From: Chitinophagales bacterium
GTDB lineage: Bacteria; Bacteroidota; Bacteroidia; Chitinophagales; UBA2359
DNA length: 10,191 bases
Assembly: GCA_020629335.1 (NCBI GenBank)
Contig: JAHDDN010000180.1
Location: 1-10,191, forward strand
Direction: 5' to 3'
Each line of letters opens with the position of its first letter. Within the stretch, counting starts at the first letter, position 1. Below, one piece after another: positions 1 through 7,246 of the stretch. The translations under genes and the position numbers were made by a program. Under the pieces are notes generated by a model. That model had not been told where the DNA came from, ran no database searches, and was given only the letters and a program-made list of their open reading frames with translations.

Positions 1-826
1 AATGCTCCTCATCTATTTTTTTTATGAGTGGCCCTGAATGGTAATCCCAATTATCAAAGAACCATTCATTGACTAATTCTCCATTGGTGTGATCTATTTC
101 TGAAAGAACTGTAATGCGGGTGTCAGGTATACAACTAGTAAAGCTATTAGCTTCTTTTTCACAAGAAGCACTAGCTAATAAAAAATTCCCATTAGGCATT
201 TCCAAATGAGAATAATTAAAAAACATCCGATCAATACCTGCTGGTGTCATTAGAGGTTCATCTAATAAAGCTTTCCATTCTACTTCCCCTTCACTATCTG
301 TTTTGATAGCAAGTGCTTTAGAGTGATCTAGTACTTCGTCATTTTCAGATATTAAATTACTGGATCCACAAAACAATAAGCCTCCATCGGTGGTTTCGGT
401 CATTTGAGTAATAAGGTCTCTCGAAAAATCTTCTTGGCCGATTAATCGTTGTGTCCAAATGATCTCTCCTTCTTTATCTGTCTTAAACACAACAGTTTCA
501 AATACATAAGATGACATTTGCTCCACAATATTGACAACATAATTTCCGTCACTGGTAGCGATACAGTTTCCTCCTCTTTCCCAATTAAGTAAGTTCCCAG
601 TCATCAGAATATTCGTAGAAATTTCCATGCCTTCAATATCCAACTTTTTGGCATAAAACGCATAGCCATTGACATCTGTAAAGCCAAAAACCAAAAAACC
701 ATCTGGAACTTCAATGACCTTTCCTGAACTGTAAGCTAATTCTCCATTCCAAGATTGATTAAAGTAGTTTTGGGCTTGAATAGAAAAGGGGCTAAGTATC
801 AATAATATGATAAGTAGGGTTTTCAT
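1..826 (-). CDS. Secreted beta-propeller-like protein, N-terminal part (runs off window)
   Basis: The reading frame is open from an ATG at 826-824 down to the left edge, giving 275 residues with no stop, so the C-terminus is missing. Residues 1-19 (MKTLLIILLILSPFSIQAQ) form a clear signal peptide, so the product is exported. The mature part has repeated segments of similar plan: a 'DG-(hydrophobic)' strand, then a 'K-D-x-x-G' turn, then a strand often ending in W. Examples are PDGFLVFGF (41-49) with KKLDIEG (60-66), SDGNYVVNI (92-100) with FKTDKEGEIIW (114-124), and TDGGLLFCG (146-154) with IKTDSEGEVEW (174-184). This pattern is usual in beta-propeller proteins of Bacteroidota that often end in a T9SS sorting domain; whether this one does cannot be seen. 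Precise function is unknown. It lies 75 bases downstream of the metalloprotease gene on the same strand, so co-transcription is possible despite the intervening hairpin. Confidence 0.82.
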   Translation of the reverse strand, partial: MKTLLIILLILSPFSIQAQNYFNQSWNGELAYSSGKVIEVPDGFLVFGFTDVNGYAFYAKKLDIEGMEISTNILMTGNLLNWERGGNCIATSDGNYVVNIVEQMSSYVFETVVFKTDKEGEIIWTQRLIGQEDFSRDLITQMTETTDGGLLFCGSSNLISENDEVLDHSKALAIKTDSEGEVEWKALLDEPLMTPAGIDRMFFNYSHLEMPNGNFLLASASCEKEANSFTSCIPDTRITVLSEIDHTNGELVNEWFFDNWDYHSGPLIKKIDEEH

Positions 827-849
827 GCTTTAAGTTTAAATGAATAAGT

Positions 850-892
850 AAACATGGCATCCTTAACTATAATAGTTAATTATGCCATGTTT
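850..892 (-). terminator. Hairpin between the metalloprotease gene and the downstream gene
   Basis: An 11-bp perfect arm pair (850-860 with 882-892, core ACATGGCAT/ATGCCATGT) encloses a two-base mismatch and a further 7-bp stem (863-869 with 873-879) closed by a 3-base loop. It lies just after the stop of the minus-strand metalloprotease gene. On the minus strand only TTTA follows the stem, so termination may be weak. On the plus strand a run of six T follows, but no plus-strand gene lies upstream. An intrinsic terminator or processing stem for the metalloprotease transcript is the likeliest reading. Confidence 0.6.
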
Positions 893-901
893 TTTGTGAA
901 A

Positions 902-3900
902 TTATCTATTAATAATCAATTTAGTAGAAGCGGCCATACCTTCAATTTGAACAATATATACGCCATTTTCTAAGTTTTCAACTGTAAAGTTAATACCATT
1001 TTGGTTGATTAAGCATTCTTGTGCTGAAATTTTGGTGGCTATTTGTCCAGTTAAGTCCAATACTCGGATATTGGAATTAAATTTATTAGGATTAAATCCC
1101 TCCCAATAAATAGTAATTTGTTTATTAGCTGGATTAGGGTAACACTCAATTTCTTTTAATATACTTTCTTCAATTATTTGCTTCGATTTATTTCGATTAG
1201 GAGCATTTCGTTGGTAAGATTGCCCCCAAACGGTAGCTAATGCTGATTCAGCCATAGAGGCGTATTTCCCTCCTTTATCTTCAGCAATTGTCGAGACATC
1301 AGTGTAGCTTTTTTTACCTGTCAAACTTGCTCCGCCTCTATTAATAGCGGTTAATAAAGTTTTATACTCAATATTATCTTGCGTATCTTCAGGAAATGTC
1401 GCTAATTGTTCTTCTGCTTCTAAGCTATCTTTATAGGCCACCAAATTATTGATTAATAACTTTTGGGCCCAGACCTCATTATTTTCCTCCAGAAGCCTTC
1501 TTATAGTACCTAAATCTTCATTACTTATACTAGTGAGATCGCCAATATTAATTACTGATATAATATCAGTAATATCAATTACATCATCTGGTCCTTCATT
1601 ACCATTTATAAAACCATCTGGGGCAGGTAAGTTAGTACATTGATTATCTTCTAATACTCCTGAACATTGAAATGAGTTAATACTTCCATCTCCATTTGAA
1701 TTTGTTGGAAATGTAGTAGGCCCGTGATTAAAAATAACTTCATTACTATTGCCTTCCACATATACTCTATTAACCGTTAAATCTCCTGTTAAGTCCATTT
1801 CATCCGCATGAAATAAAGTGGATTGTTCGTCACATTTTCCTTGTTCATCTAATTCGAATAAAGTACCATCTTCTGCATCAGCAAAATAGAAGAAATCATA
1901 AGGCTTTTTAGAATTAATTTTGTTAAAGGCATTACACCCTAATTGCAAATCTGTATTACTACCTCTAACGTCAACACATGCATTTAAATCTCCTCTAAAA
2001 GTATTGCCATAGATAGTGCTTTGTAAGCCTGTTTCGTATAAATCACTATTAAAGCTATTGTTAATACATATTCCATAAATTTGATTGTCACCAGCATTTG
2101 AACTAATATCATTGTCAAAGATCTCGCAAGCAAATGATTCATTTAAATAAATCCAGTATTCATAGCTATCAGCTACACCAGAAGTCCTACTAAACTCATT
2201 TTGAGCTATTTGTGAAAAAGGATTGGTATTTAAAGTAATTCCTCGACTAATATCTTCAAAATAACTACCATAAACGTTTACAGGAGAAGCAATATCGTTC
2301 AATCCGTAAACATCAATGCCTATATTTAATTTGATGAATTCATTTTTTTCTTCTAAAGTAGCATCACTTTTACCTATATTGATAGCGGAATTTCTAGCTC
2401 GAATTCCTCCACCAAATGGTTTATATGGTGCCCCAGATTTAAATAAATTCCCATGTACTTCAAAATTATTACTTCTAACAATATCTAAATGAAATTTTCC
2501 TAATGCTGTTCCATAAGCAATAAAATCTTGGTTTGCACCCAAAAAGCCCTCAGGAATAGGTGAAAAAAGATAATTTAAGTCATAAAATGCTCCTCCTCCA
2601 TTTCCTTGACCATCCCAAGGATTATCATCATTATCACTTAAGTAAAAACTTACAAATTCTGCAGTATTATCAAAATACGAGTTAGTAACGATATTAGAGT
2701 AATTATAATCTCTATTACCCATAATATTTACAGAATTAAGATTGTTTATGAAATCAGAATTTTGTATTTGTACTACTCCAGTTTCCATTCCTTGCCCAAA
2801 ATTATTTTCGTTGTAACCAAATAATGGATCAAAAGTGGCAACACCCTGATTGGCAAATGCAATAGTACTATCGTCTATTTTTACGATACCCATATTATCG
2901 GAAACATTGTCGATAGAAAAATCCTCTGGTTCTTCACCTATTCCTAATGCCACTATACCATCCCAAAGAATGTCATAATCATATTGTGAAGGGAAAGAAG
3001 CGCAATTAAAAAAAAATTCATTTACCCAGTCATTATTTGCATGATAATTATTCCATATGTTATTAGTAGAACCATAAAAATTACTATCGTAAATACTTGA
3101 TAAGTAAGAGCAGTTATTGATTTCTAAAGCTCCACCAGGTTCCACATAAATTTTAGAATAAGGAGAAAATAATATGACAGAATTAGAAATAGTTAATTTA
3201 GATCCAGTTTTGACAAGGATATACCCATCAACATATTTCTTTTGATCTGTCCATTCTGTATCAACCTCTATTTCAGTGTAATTTGTTTCATTAATTAGTG
3301 AGAATAAATGATTCTTAATATAATATCTCATTCTTTGTTTTTGTCCTACCGTAAATCCTTCTCGAATCGTTGAACTTGTACTAGTTTTGTAACACATTAT
3401 ATTATTACGGACTGGGTAAAACGGATAAATAGTCTCAAGTTCATTAATATAATCATTATTGTAACATAAATCTTCTCCATAATTATCAGAATGAGATTGT
3501 GTATCACAAACATAATCACCTTTTATTTTACAATCGTCACTAGGTGTCCCATCATCTGTTCCGAATTCATCACAAGGAGATTTAAAGGTGTGTTTTAATC
3601 CTAAGGAATGCCCTATTTCATGGGCTAATGTTTCTGCTACTATAAAATTATCTTCATCAGAGAAAGGTACATCAGGTATACTCACAGGATTGCTTAAGCT
3701 TGAATTTGCTCCTTTTTGCCCATCTTCTATTAAGAAAACATTAATGTAATTATTAGGCCAGCGATATTGTCCATGAGCAATTGAAATATTATAATCTGAT
3801 TTTATTTCATCATAGTAAGCTTGAGTTGGAAAATGTTCTTGAAGCCCTGCAAATTCTAATTCAGTTCCACAAGGATCTGTAGTAGGAAGTACAAACTGAA

Positions 3901-4309
3901 TTTTAGTATCAGCTTCGGTCATATCATCAGTATCATAATTATCATCAAATGTCCCTGCATATATTTGATTTACTCTTCCTATATGCGTTTGGATGGTTTC
4001 ATAAGTAGTTTGACTATCATTGTAGGAAAGATACACATTATTCGTAGGGTCTGTAGTTGTAGCAGGATTATGGATTAAGTGAAATACTACTTTTATGGTT
4101 AATAATTCATTGTCATCAACGAATTCGTATATATCTTCACATGCAAGGGAGTTGCATACAGGAAGTTGAGCGCATCCATTTCCCCCAGATTTTAAAAAGG
4201 GGTCTATCGAGTCGCTGTAAATTTCATCAGTATTACATACTAAATCCTGTGCATAACAAAACATATTAGTATAAAATACTAATAATAAAAACAAACTTAT
4301 TTTTTTCAT
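902..4309 (-). CDS. T9SS-secreted M43 (pappalysin/cytophagalysin-like) zinc metalloprotease with beta-helix-like region
   Basis: The 1135-residue product begins with a signal peptide (1-20, ending CYA-Q). The protease domain spans roughly 65-340. HEIGHSLGLKH at 230-240 is the full metzincin zinc site HEXXHXXGXXH (ligands H230, H234, H240; catalytic E231). GDYVCDT (264-270) and the Met-turn NNIMCY (M305) are M43 hallmarks, and several cysteines nearby could form disulfides. Residues about 345-800 are rich in N, D, S, G and short beta-strand patterns with asparagine turns, like a right-handed parallel beta-helix; this is inferred from composition. A probably helical segment follows (about 925-1032). 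The last 80 residues, from CYPNPANKQITIYW (1056-1069) through DLTGQ and LENGVYIVQI to LIINR, are a type A T9SS sorting domain, predicting export across the outer membrane and surface attachment or release. The M43 assignment is strong; the substrate is unknown. Confidence 0.93.
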   Translation of the reverse strand: MKKISLFLLLVFYTNMFCYAQDLVCNTDEIYSDSIDPFLKSGGNGCAQLPVCNSLACEDIYEFVDDNELLTIKVVFHLIHNPATTTDPTNNVYLSYNDSQTTYETIQTHIGRVNQIYAGTFDDNYDTDDMTEADTKIQFVLPTTDPCGTELEFAGLQEHFPTQAYYDEIKSDYNISIAHGQYRWPNNYINVFLIEDGQKGANSSLSNPVSIPDVPFSDEDNFIVAETLAHEIGHSLGLKHTFKSPCDEFGTDDGTPSDDCKIKGDYVCDTQSHSDNYGEDLCYNNDYINELETIYPFYPVRNNIMCYKTSTSSTIREGFTVGQKQRMRYYIKNHLFSLINETNYTEIEVDTEWTDQKKYVDGYILVKTGSKLTISNSVILFSPYSKIYVEPGGALEINNCSYLSSIYDSNFYGSTNNIWNNYHANNDWVNEFFFNCASFPSQYDYDILWDGIVALGIGEEPEDFSIDNVSDNMGIVKIDDSTIAFANQGVATFDPLFGYNENNFGQGMETGVVQIQNSDFINNLNSVNIMGNRDYNYSNIVTNSYFDNTAEFVSFYLSDNDDNPWDGQGNGGGAFYDLNYLFSPIPEGFLGANQDFIAYGTALGKFHLDIVRSNNFEVHGNLFKSGAPYKPFGGGIRARNSAINIGKSDATLEEKNEFIKLNIGIDVYGLNDIASPVNVYGSYFEDISRGITLNTNPFSQIAQNEFSRTSGVADSYEYWIYLNESFACEIFDNDISSNAGDNQIYGICINNSFNSDLYETGLQSTIYGNTFRGDLNACVDVRGSNTDLQLGCNAFNKINSKKPYDFFYFADAEDGTLFELDEQGKCDEQSTLFHADEMDLTGDLTVNRVYVEGNSNEVIFNHGPTTFPTNSNGDGSINSFQCSGVLEDNQCTNLPAPDGFINGNEGPDDVIDITDIISVINIGDLTSISNEDLGTIRRLLEENNEVWAQKLLINNLVAYKDSLEAEEQLATFPEDTQDNIEYKTLLTAINRGGASLTGKKSYTDVSTIAEDKGGKYASMAESALATVWGQSYQRNAPNRNKSKQIIEESILKEIECYPNPANKQITIYWEGFNPNKFNSNIRVLDLTGQIATKISAQECLINQNGINFTVENLENGVYIVQIEGMAASTKLIINR

Positions 4310-4464
4310 AGTTTTTAAATTTTAAGATTAAAAATAGGTGTATAATAATGGTACAAATTAAGCCTTAATACGCTTATAACAGCGCATAGCCTTAGTATTT
4401 GCACTATGTATGTATATATTGCTTCTATTTTGAGTTGTTAAGTTGCTTTTAATACATTGTTTGA

Positions 4465-4518
4465 GGTCATTTTACATCCAATAACTGGTTTTTAAGTTAT
4501 TGGTGTGCCATTATGACC
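4465..4518. repeat. Nested inverted repeat in intergenic DNA
   Basis: Outer arms GGTCAT (4465-4470) and ATGACC (4513-4518) enclose inner arms CCAATAACT (4478-4486) and AGTTATTGG (4495-4503), with an 8-base T-rich loop. Both arm pairs are perfect. No T-run follows on either strand, so it does not look like an intrinsic terminator. It lies about 155-210 bases upstream of the metalloprotease start and could be a regulatory or leader structure. Function is unknown. Confidence 0.4.
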
Positions 4519-4875
4519 ATCCTAACGAAAAGATTATACGTCTAATTGATTACTATGACTGTTAGAGCATAAGAATGATTTAGACACTTCCTGTAACGAA
4601 AGGACTTTGTTAAGTAATAAGTAAATTAGATGAATAGGTTTATTATACTACTAAATAGGTGTTGGGTGAAGTACTAGAGTGTTTTTTAGGGTTATTAAAA
4701 GATATGTAATAGCAAATATAGTATAAAAAAAATAAATTTCCAAATAAAAAACATATTTGAAATTAAATTTAGTAATATGAAAATTAATATATAGTATTTT
4801 AAAATCATTACTTTATTGATCATTTATTAAGGATTGTTATGTGCTTATTTTTTCGAACAATGCTTATTATACTAA

Positions 4876-4908
4876 AAAAGGGCGAACACCATTGGTATTC
4901 GCCCTTTT
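4876..4908 (-). terminator. Rho-independent terminator of the SRAP gene
   Basis: An 11-bp perfect stem, AAAAGGGCGAA (4876-4886) with TTCGCCCTTTT (4898-4908), is extended after one mismatch by three more pairs and closed by a 3-base loop. On the minus strand the GC-rich stem is followed by a run of T (the A-run at 4874-4879), about 60 bases after the SRAP stop codon. The plus strand also has a T-run, so it could work both ways, but no plus-strand gene ends here. Confidence 0.85.
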
Positions 4909-4966
4909 ATATACATTACTAATCGTTGATCATTAGGCTTTTAAGACTGTTTTATTGATAAATGGT

Positions 4967-5671
4967 TTAATCAAAAAGTCTTCCTTGAATACTAGTGGGT
5001 GGGGGAGTGATGGGTGAAATGAGAGAAATGTCATCATACCCCACCTTATTGACTTGTTTGGAGATAGGATGATACTGCATGGCATCATTTGGATAGGGGC
5101 AGAGAAGAGCTTGTCTGGATGAGGGAGATAAGCTATCGTCTAACCAATTTTTTTCGTCATTGGGGTGGAGGATGACGGGCATTCGATGGTGTAGGGCTTT
5201 TAGTTTTTCGTTTACTTCAGTGGTGATGATGGTGCAAGATTGTATGAGCTCTCCATTGCTTGGATTAACCCATTTTTCCCAGAGTCCAGCCATTGCGAAG
5301 AGTTCGAAATTGTTTAGGCCGATTCTTTGGGGTTGTTTGCCATTGGGCGTTTTTTCCCATTCGTAGAAGCTGTCTGCTAGTATGAGGCAGCGGCGTTGTT
5401 GGTAGGCTTGTTTGAAGGAGGGTTTTTCACTTAGGGTTTCTGCACGGGCGTTGATGAGTTTGTTGGCGATGCTGCGGTCTTTGGCCCAATAGGGGATGAG
5501 TCCCCATTGAAAGGCTTGTATTTCTTGTGGGGCGGTATTAGTGATAACGGCTATTGCTTGGGATGGAGCAATATTATAGCGTTGGATAATGGGAGCTGGG
5601 GAGATGATTTTGGCTCCGAATCGTTGTTCGACTTTTTTTTGGTCGCTGGCTATGCTAAATCTTCCGCACAT
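4967..5671 (-). CDS. yedK: SRAP-domain abasic-site shielding protein (YedK/HMCES family)
   Basis: The family covalently captures abasic sites in single-stranded DNA through its N-terminal cysteine, protecting replication forks from strand breaks; it was formerly called SOS response-associated peptidase. The 234-residue length is typical. All key motifs are visible: MCGRF at 1-5 (C2, exposed after Met removal, forms the thiazolidine link), RYNIAPSQ (31-38), WGLIPYWAKD (56-65), NARAET (74-79, N74), ADSFYEW (99-105, E104) and HHRMPV (161-166, with H161 matching the catalytic histidine of the usual HDRMP motif). The start is fixed because the protein must begin Met-Cys. There is no signal peptide, so it acts in the cytoplasm. 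It is transcribed alone, diverging from the M16 genes across 156 bases, and has its own terminator. I see no recognisable LexA box. The gene is visibly richer in G and C than the metalloprotease gene beside it. Family assignment is very secure. Confidence 0.96.
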   Translation of the reverse strand: MCGRFSIASDQKKVEQRFGAKIISPAPIIQRYNIAPSQAIAVITNTAPQEIQAFQWGLIPYWAKDRSIANKLINARAETLSEKPSFKQAYQQRRCLILADSFYEWEKTPNGKQPQRIGLNNFELFAMAGLWEKWVNPSNGELIQSCTIITTEVNEKLKALHHRMPVILHPNDEKNWLDDSLSPSSRQALLCPYPNDAMQYHPISKQVNKVGYDDISLISPITPPPTSIQGRLFD

Positions 5672-5792
5672 ATCTAAAAAGGTTTAAAGTTTACAAGTTA
5701 ATAAGTGTTAATAATGTAAAGGGCGATATAAATATAGGGATTTTGAGTAGTCTATTATTAATTATAAGGCACCATTTATTATCTTTAAAGCC

Positions 5793-5810
5793 TTAATTAA
5801 CATTAATTAA
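5793..5810. repeat. Two TTAATTAA palindromes just upstream of the M16 operon
   Basis: TTAATTAA occurs at 5793-5800 and 5803-5810, separated by two bases (spacing 10, one helical turn), ending 17 bases before the ATG of the first M16 gene. This could be an operator or simply AT-rich leader; a similar ATTAATTAATTAATT run follows that gene's stop at about 7189-7202, which argues for low-complexity sequence. Confidence 0.25.
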
Positions 5811-5827
5811 ACACGAAAAAATAATTT

Positions 5828-7192
5828 ATGAGACGTTTTACTTGGGTTTTAATATTGTCTTTTCTGTTTGTAGGCGTACAAGCAGGAGATAATTTACCTG
5901 AAAATTTTCATTTAAAAAAGTTAGATAATGGCTTAGAAGTACTGGTTATTGAAGATAGCAGTGTGCCATTAGTTACGATAGAATTGGTCGTTAGAAATGG
6001 AGCTTATACGGAGAGTCCAGAGTATGATGGTCTTTCTCACCTATATGAGCATATGTTTTTCAAGGCCAATAAGGTGTATCCATCTCAGGAGGATTTCATG
6101 AATCGGGTGGATGAATTAGGAATTGTATTTAATGGTACCACTTCTAATGAGCGAGTGAATTACTTCTTTCACACGCCAAGTGATAATTTAGTGGATGGAT
6201 TGCAGTTTATGAATGATGCCATTCGCTATCCATTATTTTTAGAGGAGGAGATGAAAAAGGAGAATGTGGTAGTAGATGGCGAGTTTCAGAGAAATGAGTC
6301 TAATCCTGTATTCTTCTTATATGATGAAACGGCTAAGCACGTATGGGGTTCTGAATATAGTAGAAAGAACACCATTGGTGATCACGATATTATCAAGTCA
6401 GCTACGCCAGAAAAAATGAATATCATTAAGGAGAAGTATTATCATCCTAACAATTCTCTTTTAGCGATAGCAGGTGATGTAAATCATGAAGTTGTATTTA
6501 GAGAAGTAGAGCGTATTTATAAAGATTGGGAAGCTTCGAGATTTGATCCATTTGAGCGTTTTCCTATTCCAGAGTTTGATCCTTTAAAGGGCGTTAAGAA
6601 ATTTGTCGTTGAAAATGAGAATGCTCAAGTACCTATCTTTATGTACACTTATCATGGTCCAGATACAAGAGGAGACATTGAGTCTACTTATGCAGCAGAT
6701 GTATTTTCATTCATATTAAGTCAGAAAACATCTAAATTTTATAAGGCGATGGTAGAGAGTGGTTTAGCCTTACAAACCAATGTATCTTATCAAACATGTA
6801 AGTTTACAGGACCTATAAATGTATTCTTAGTACCTAATCCTGCAAAGGTTAAAGAGGCATTGGCGGCTTTAGCTGAAGAAATGGAGAAATGGGATCAAGA
6901 TGATTACTTCACGGACGAGCAATTACAAATCTCTAAGGATTTATTAGCGATAGATGATGCTTATAGTAAGGAAAAAACATCTGAATTTATCCATACCGTT
7001 ACTTATTGGTGGGCGAGTGCAGACATTCCATATTATACCAACTATATTGATAATATCCAGAAGGTGACACGCGAAGACATTAAGAAGTATGTGCAGACAT
7101 ACATCAAAGGTAAGGCGCATGTAGAGGGCTTATTAATTAATCCAGAGCAGCGTAAGCAGTTGGGTATGGATGAGATTTTTAAGGTGGATTAA
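5828..7192 (+). CDS. M16 family zinc peptidase, catalytic subunit (periplasmic)
   Basis: The 454-residue product has a signal peptide (1-19, ending VQA-G), so it is probably periplasmic. The N-terminal M16 domain (about 28-215) carries the inverted zinc motif HXXEH as HLYEH (71-75: H71 and H75 bind zinc, E74 is catalytic). The distal ligand is E152 in VVVDGEFQ (147-154), about 76 residues further on as the family expects. YYHPNNSLLAIAGDV (204-218) is the usual end of the first M16 domain. The second domain (about 255-440) is M16_C-like but lacks a clear R/Y substrate-binding motif: the matching stretch reads MVESGLALQTNVSY (308-321). The gene is followed after 54 bases by a partner with the opposite pattern, so the two probably assemble into one active peptidase, as in split bacterial M16B enzymes and mitochondrial processing peptidase. 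The substrate is unknown; peptides or misfolded exported proteins are likely. Confidence 0.93.
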   Translation: MRRFTWVLILSFLFVGVQAGDNLPENFHLKKLDNGLEVLVIEDSSVPLVTIELVVRNGAYTESPEYDGLSHLYEHMFFKANKVYPSQEDFMNRVDELGIVFNGTTSNERVNYFFHTPSDNLVDGLQFMNDAIRYPLFLEEEMKKENVVVDGEFQRNESNPVFFLYDETAKHVWGSEYSRKNTIGDHDIIKSATPEKMNIIKEKYYHPNNSLLAIAGDVNHEVVFREVERIYKDWEASRFDPFERFPIPEFDPLKGVKKFVVENENAQVPIFMYTYHGPDTRGDIESTYAADVFSFILSQKTSKFYKAMVESGLALQTNVSYQTCKFTGPINVFLVPNPAKVKEALAALAEEMEKWDQDDYFTDEQLQISKDLLAIDDAYSKEKTSEFIHTVTYWWASADIPYYTNYIDNIQKVTREDIKKYVQTYIKGKAHVEGLLINPEQRKQLGMDEIFKVD

Positions 7193-7246
7193 TTAATTAA
7201 TTGGTGTATTAGTCCCTTAAATAATAAAAATTAAAAAATAAATAAG

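Larger units (their letters stand above)
4310..4966. other. Long AT-rich intergenic region (657 bases)
   Basis: No credible gene is present: all frames are broken by frequent stops, and the few short ATG-started frames lack a signal peptide or protein-like composition. The right end holds the terminator of the SRAP gene (4876-4908), and the middle holds a nested inverted repeat (4465-4518). The left part must contain the promoter and leader of the minus-strand metalloprotease gene. A weak -7-like match, TTAATTTG on the minus strand (4361-4354), lies about 45 bases upstream of that ATG without a convincing -33 partner. Positions 4690-4830 are almost pure A/T. Confidence 0.7.

Noticed and set aside
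1449..1643. Plus-strand open frame of 64 codons inside the metalloprotease gene
   Set aside because: It lies wholly opposite a well-supported coding region and has no recognisable motif or independent start context; it is a shadow frame.
4839..4922. Short plus-strand frame starting ATGTGCTTATTT
   Set aside because: It runs through the terminator hairpin of the SRAP gene, is under 30 codons and has no protein-like features.
5160..5366. Plus-strand open frame of 68 codons inside the SRAP gene
   Set aside because: It is antisense to a gene with all family motifs intact; the frame is open by chance.
7193..7246. Possible separate promoter or terminator between the two M16 genes
   Set aside because: The 54 bases are AT-rich without a hairpin or a TAnnTTTG match; one transcription unit is simpler.
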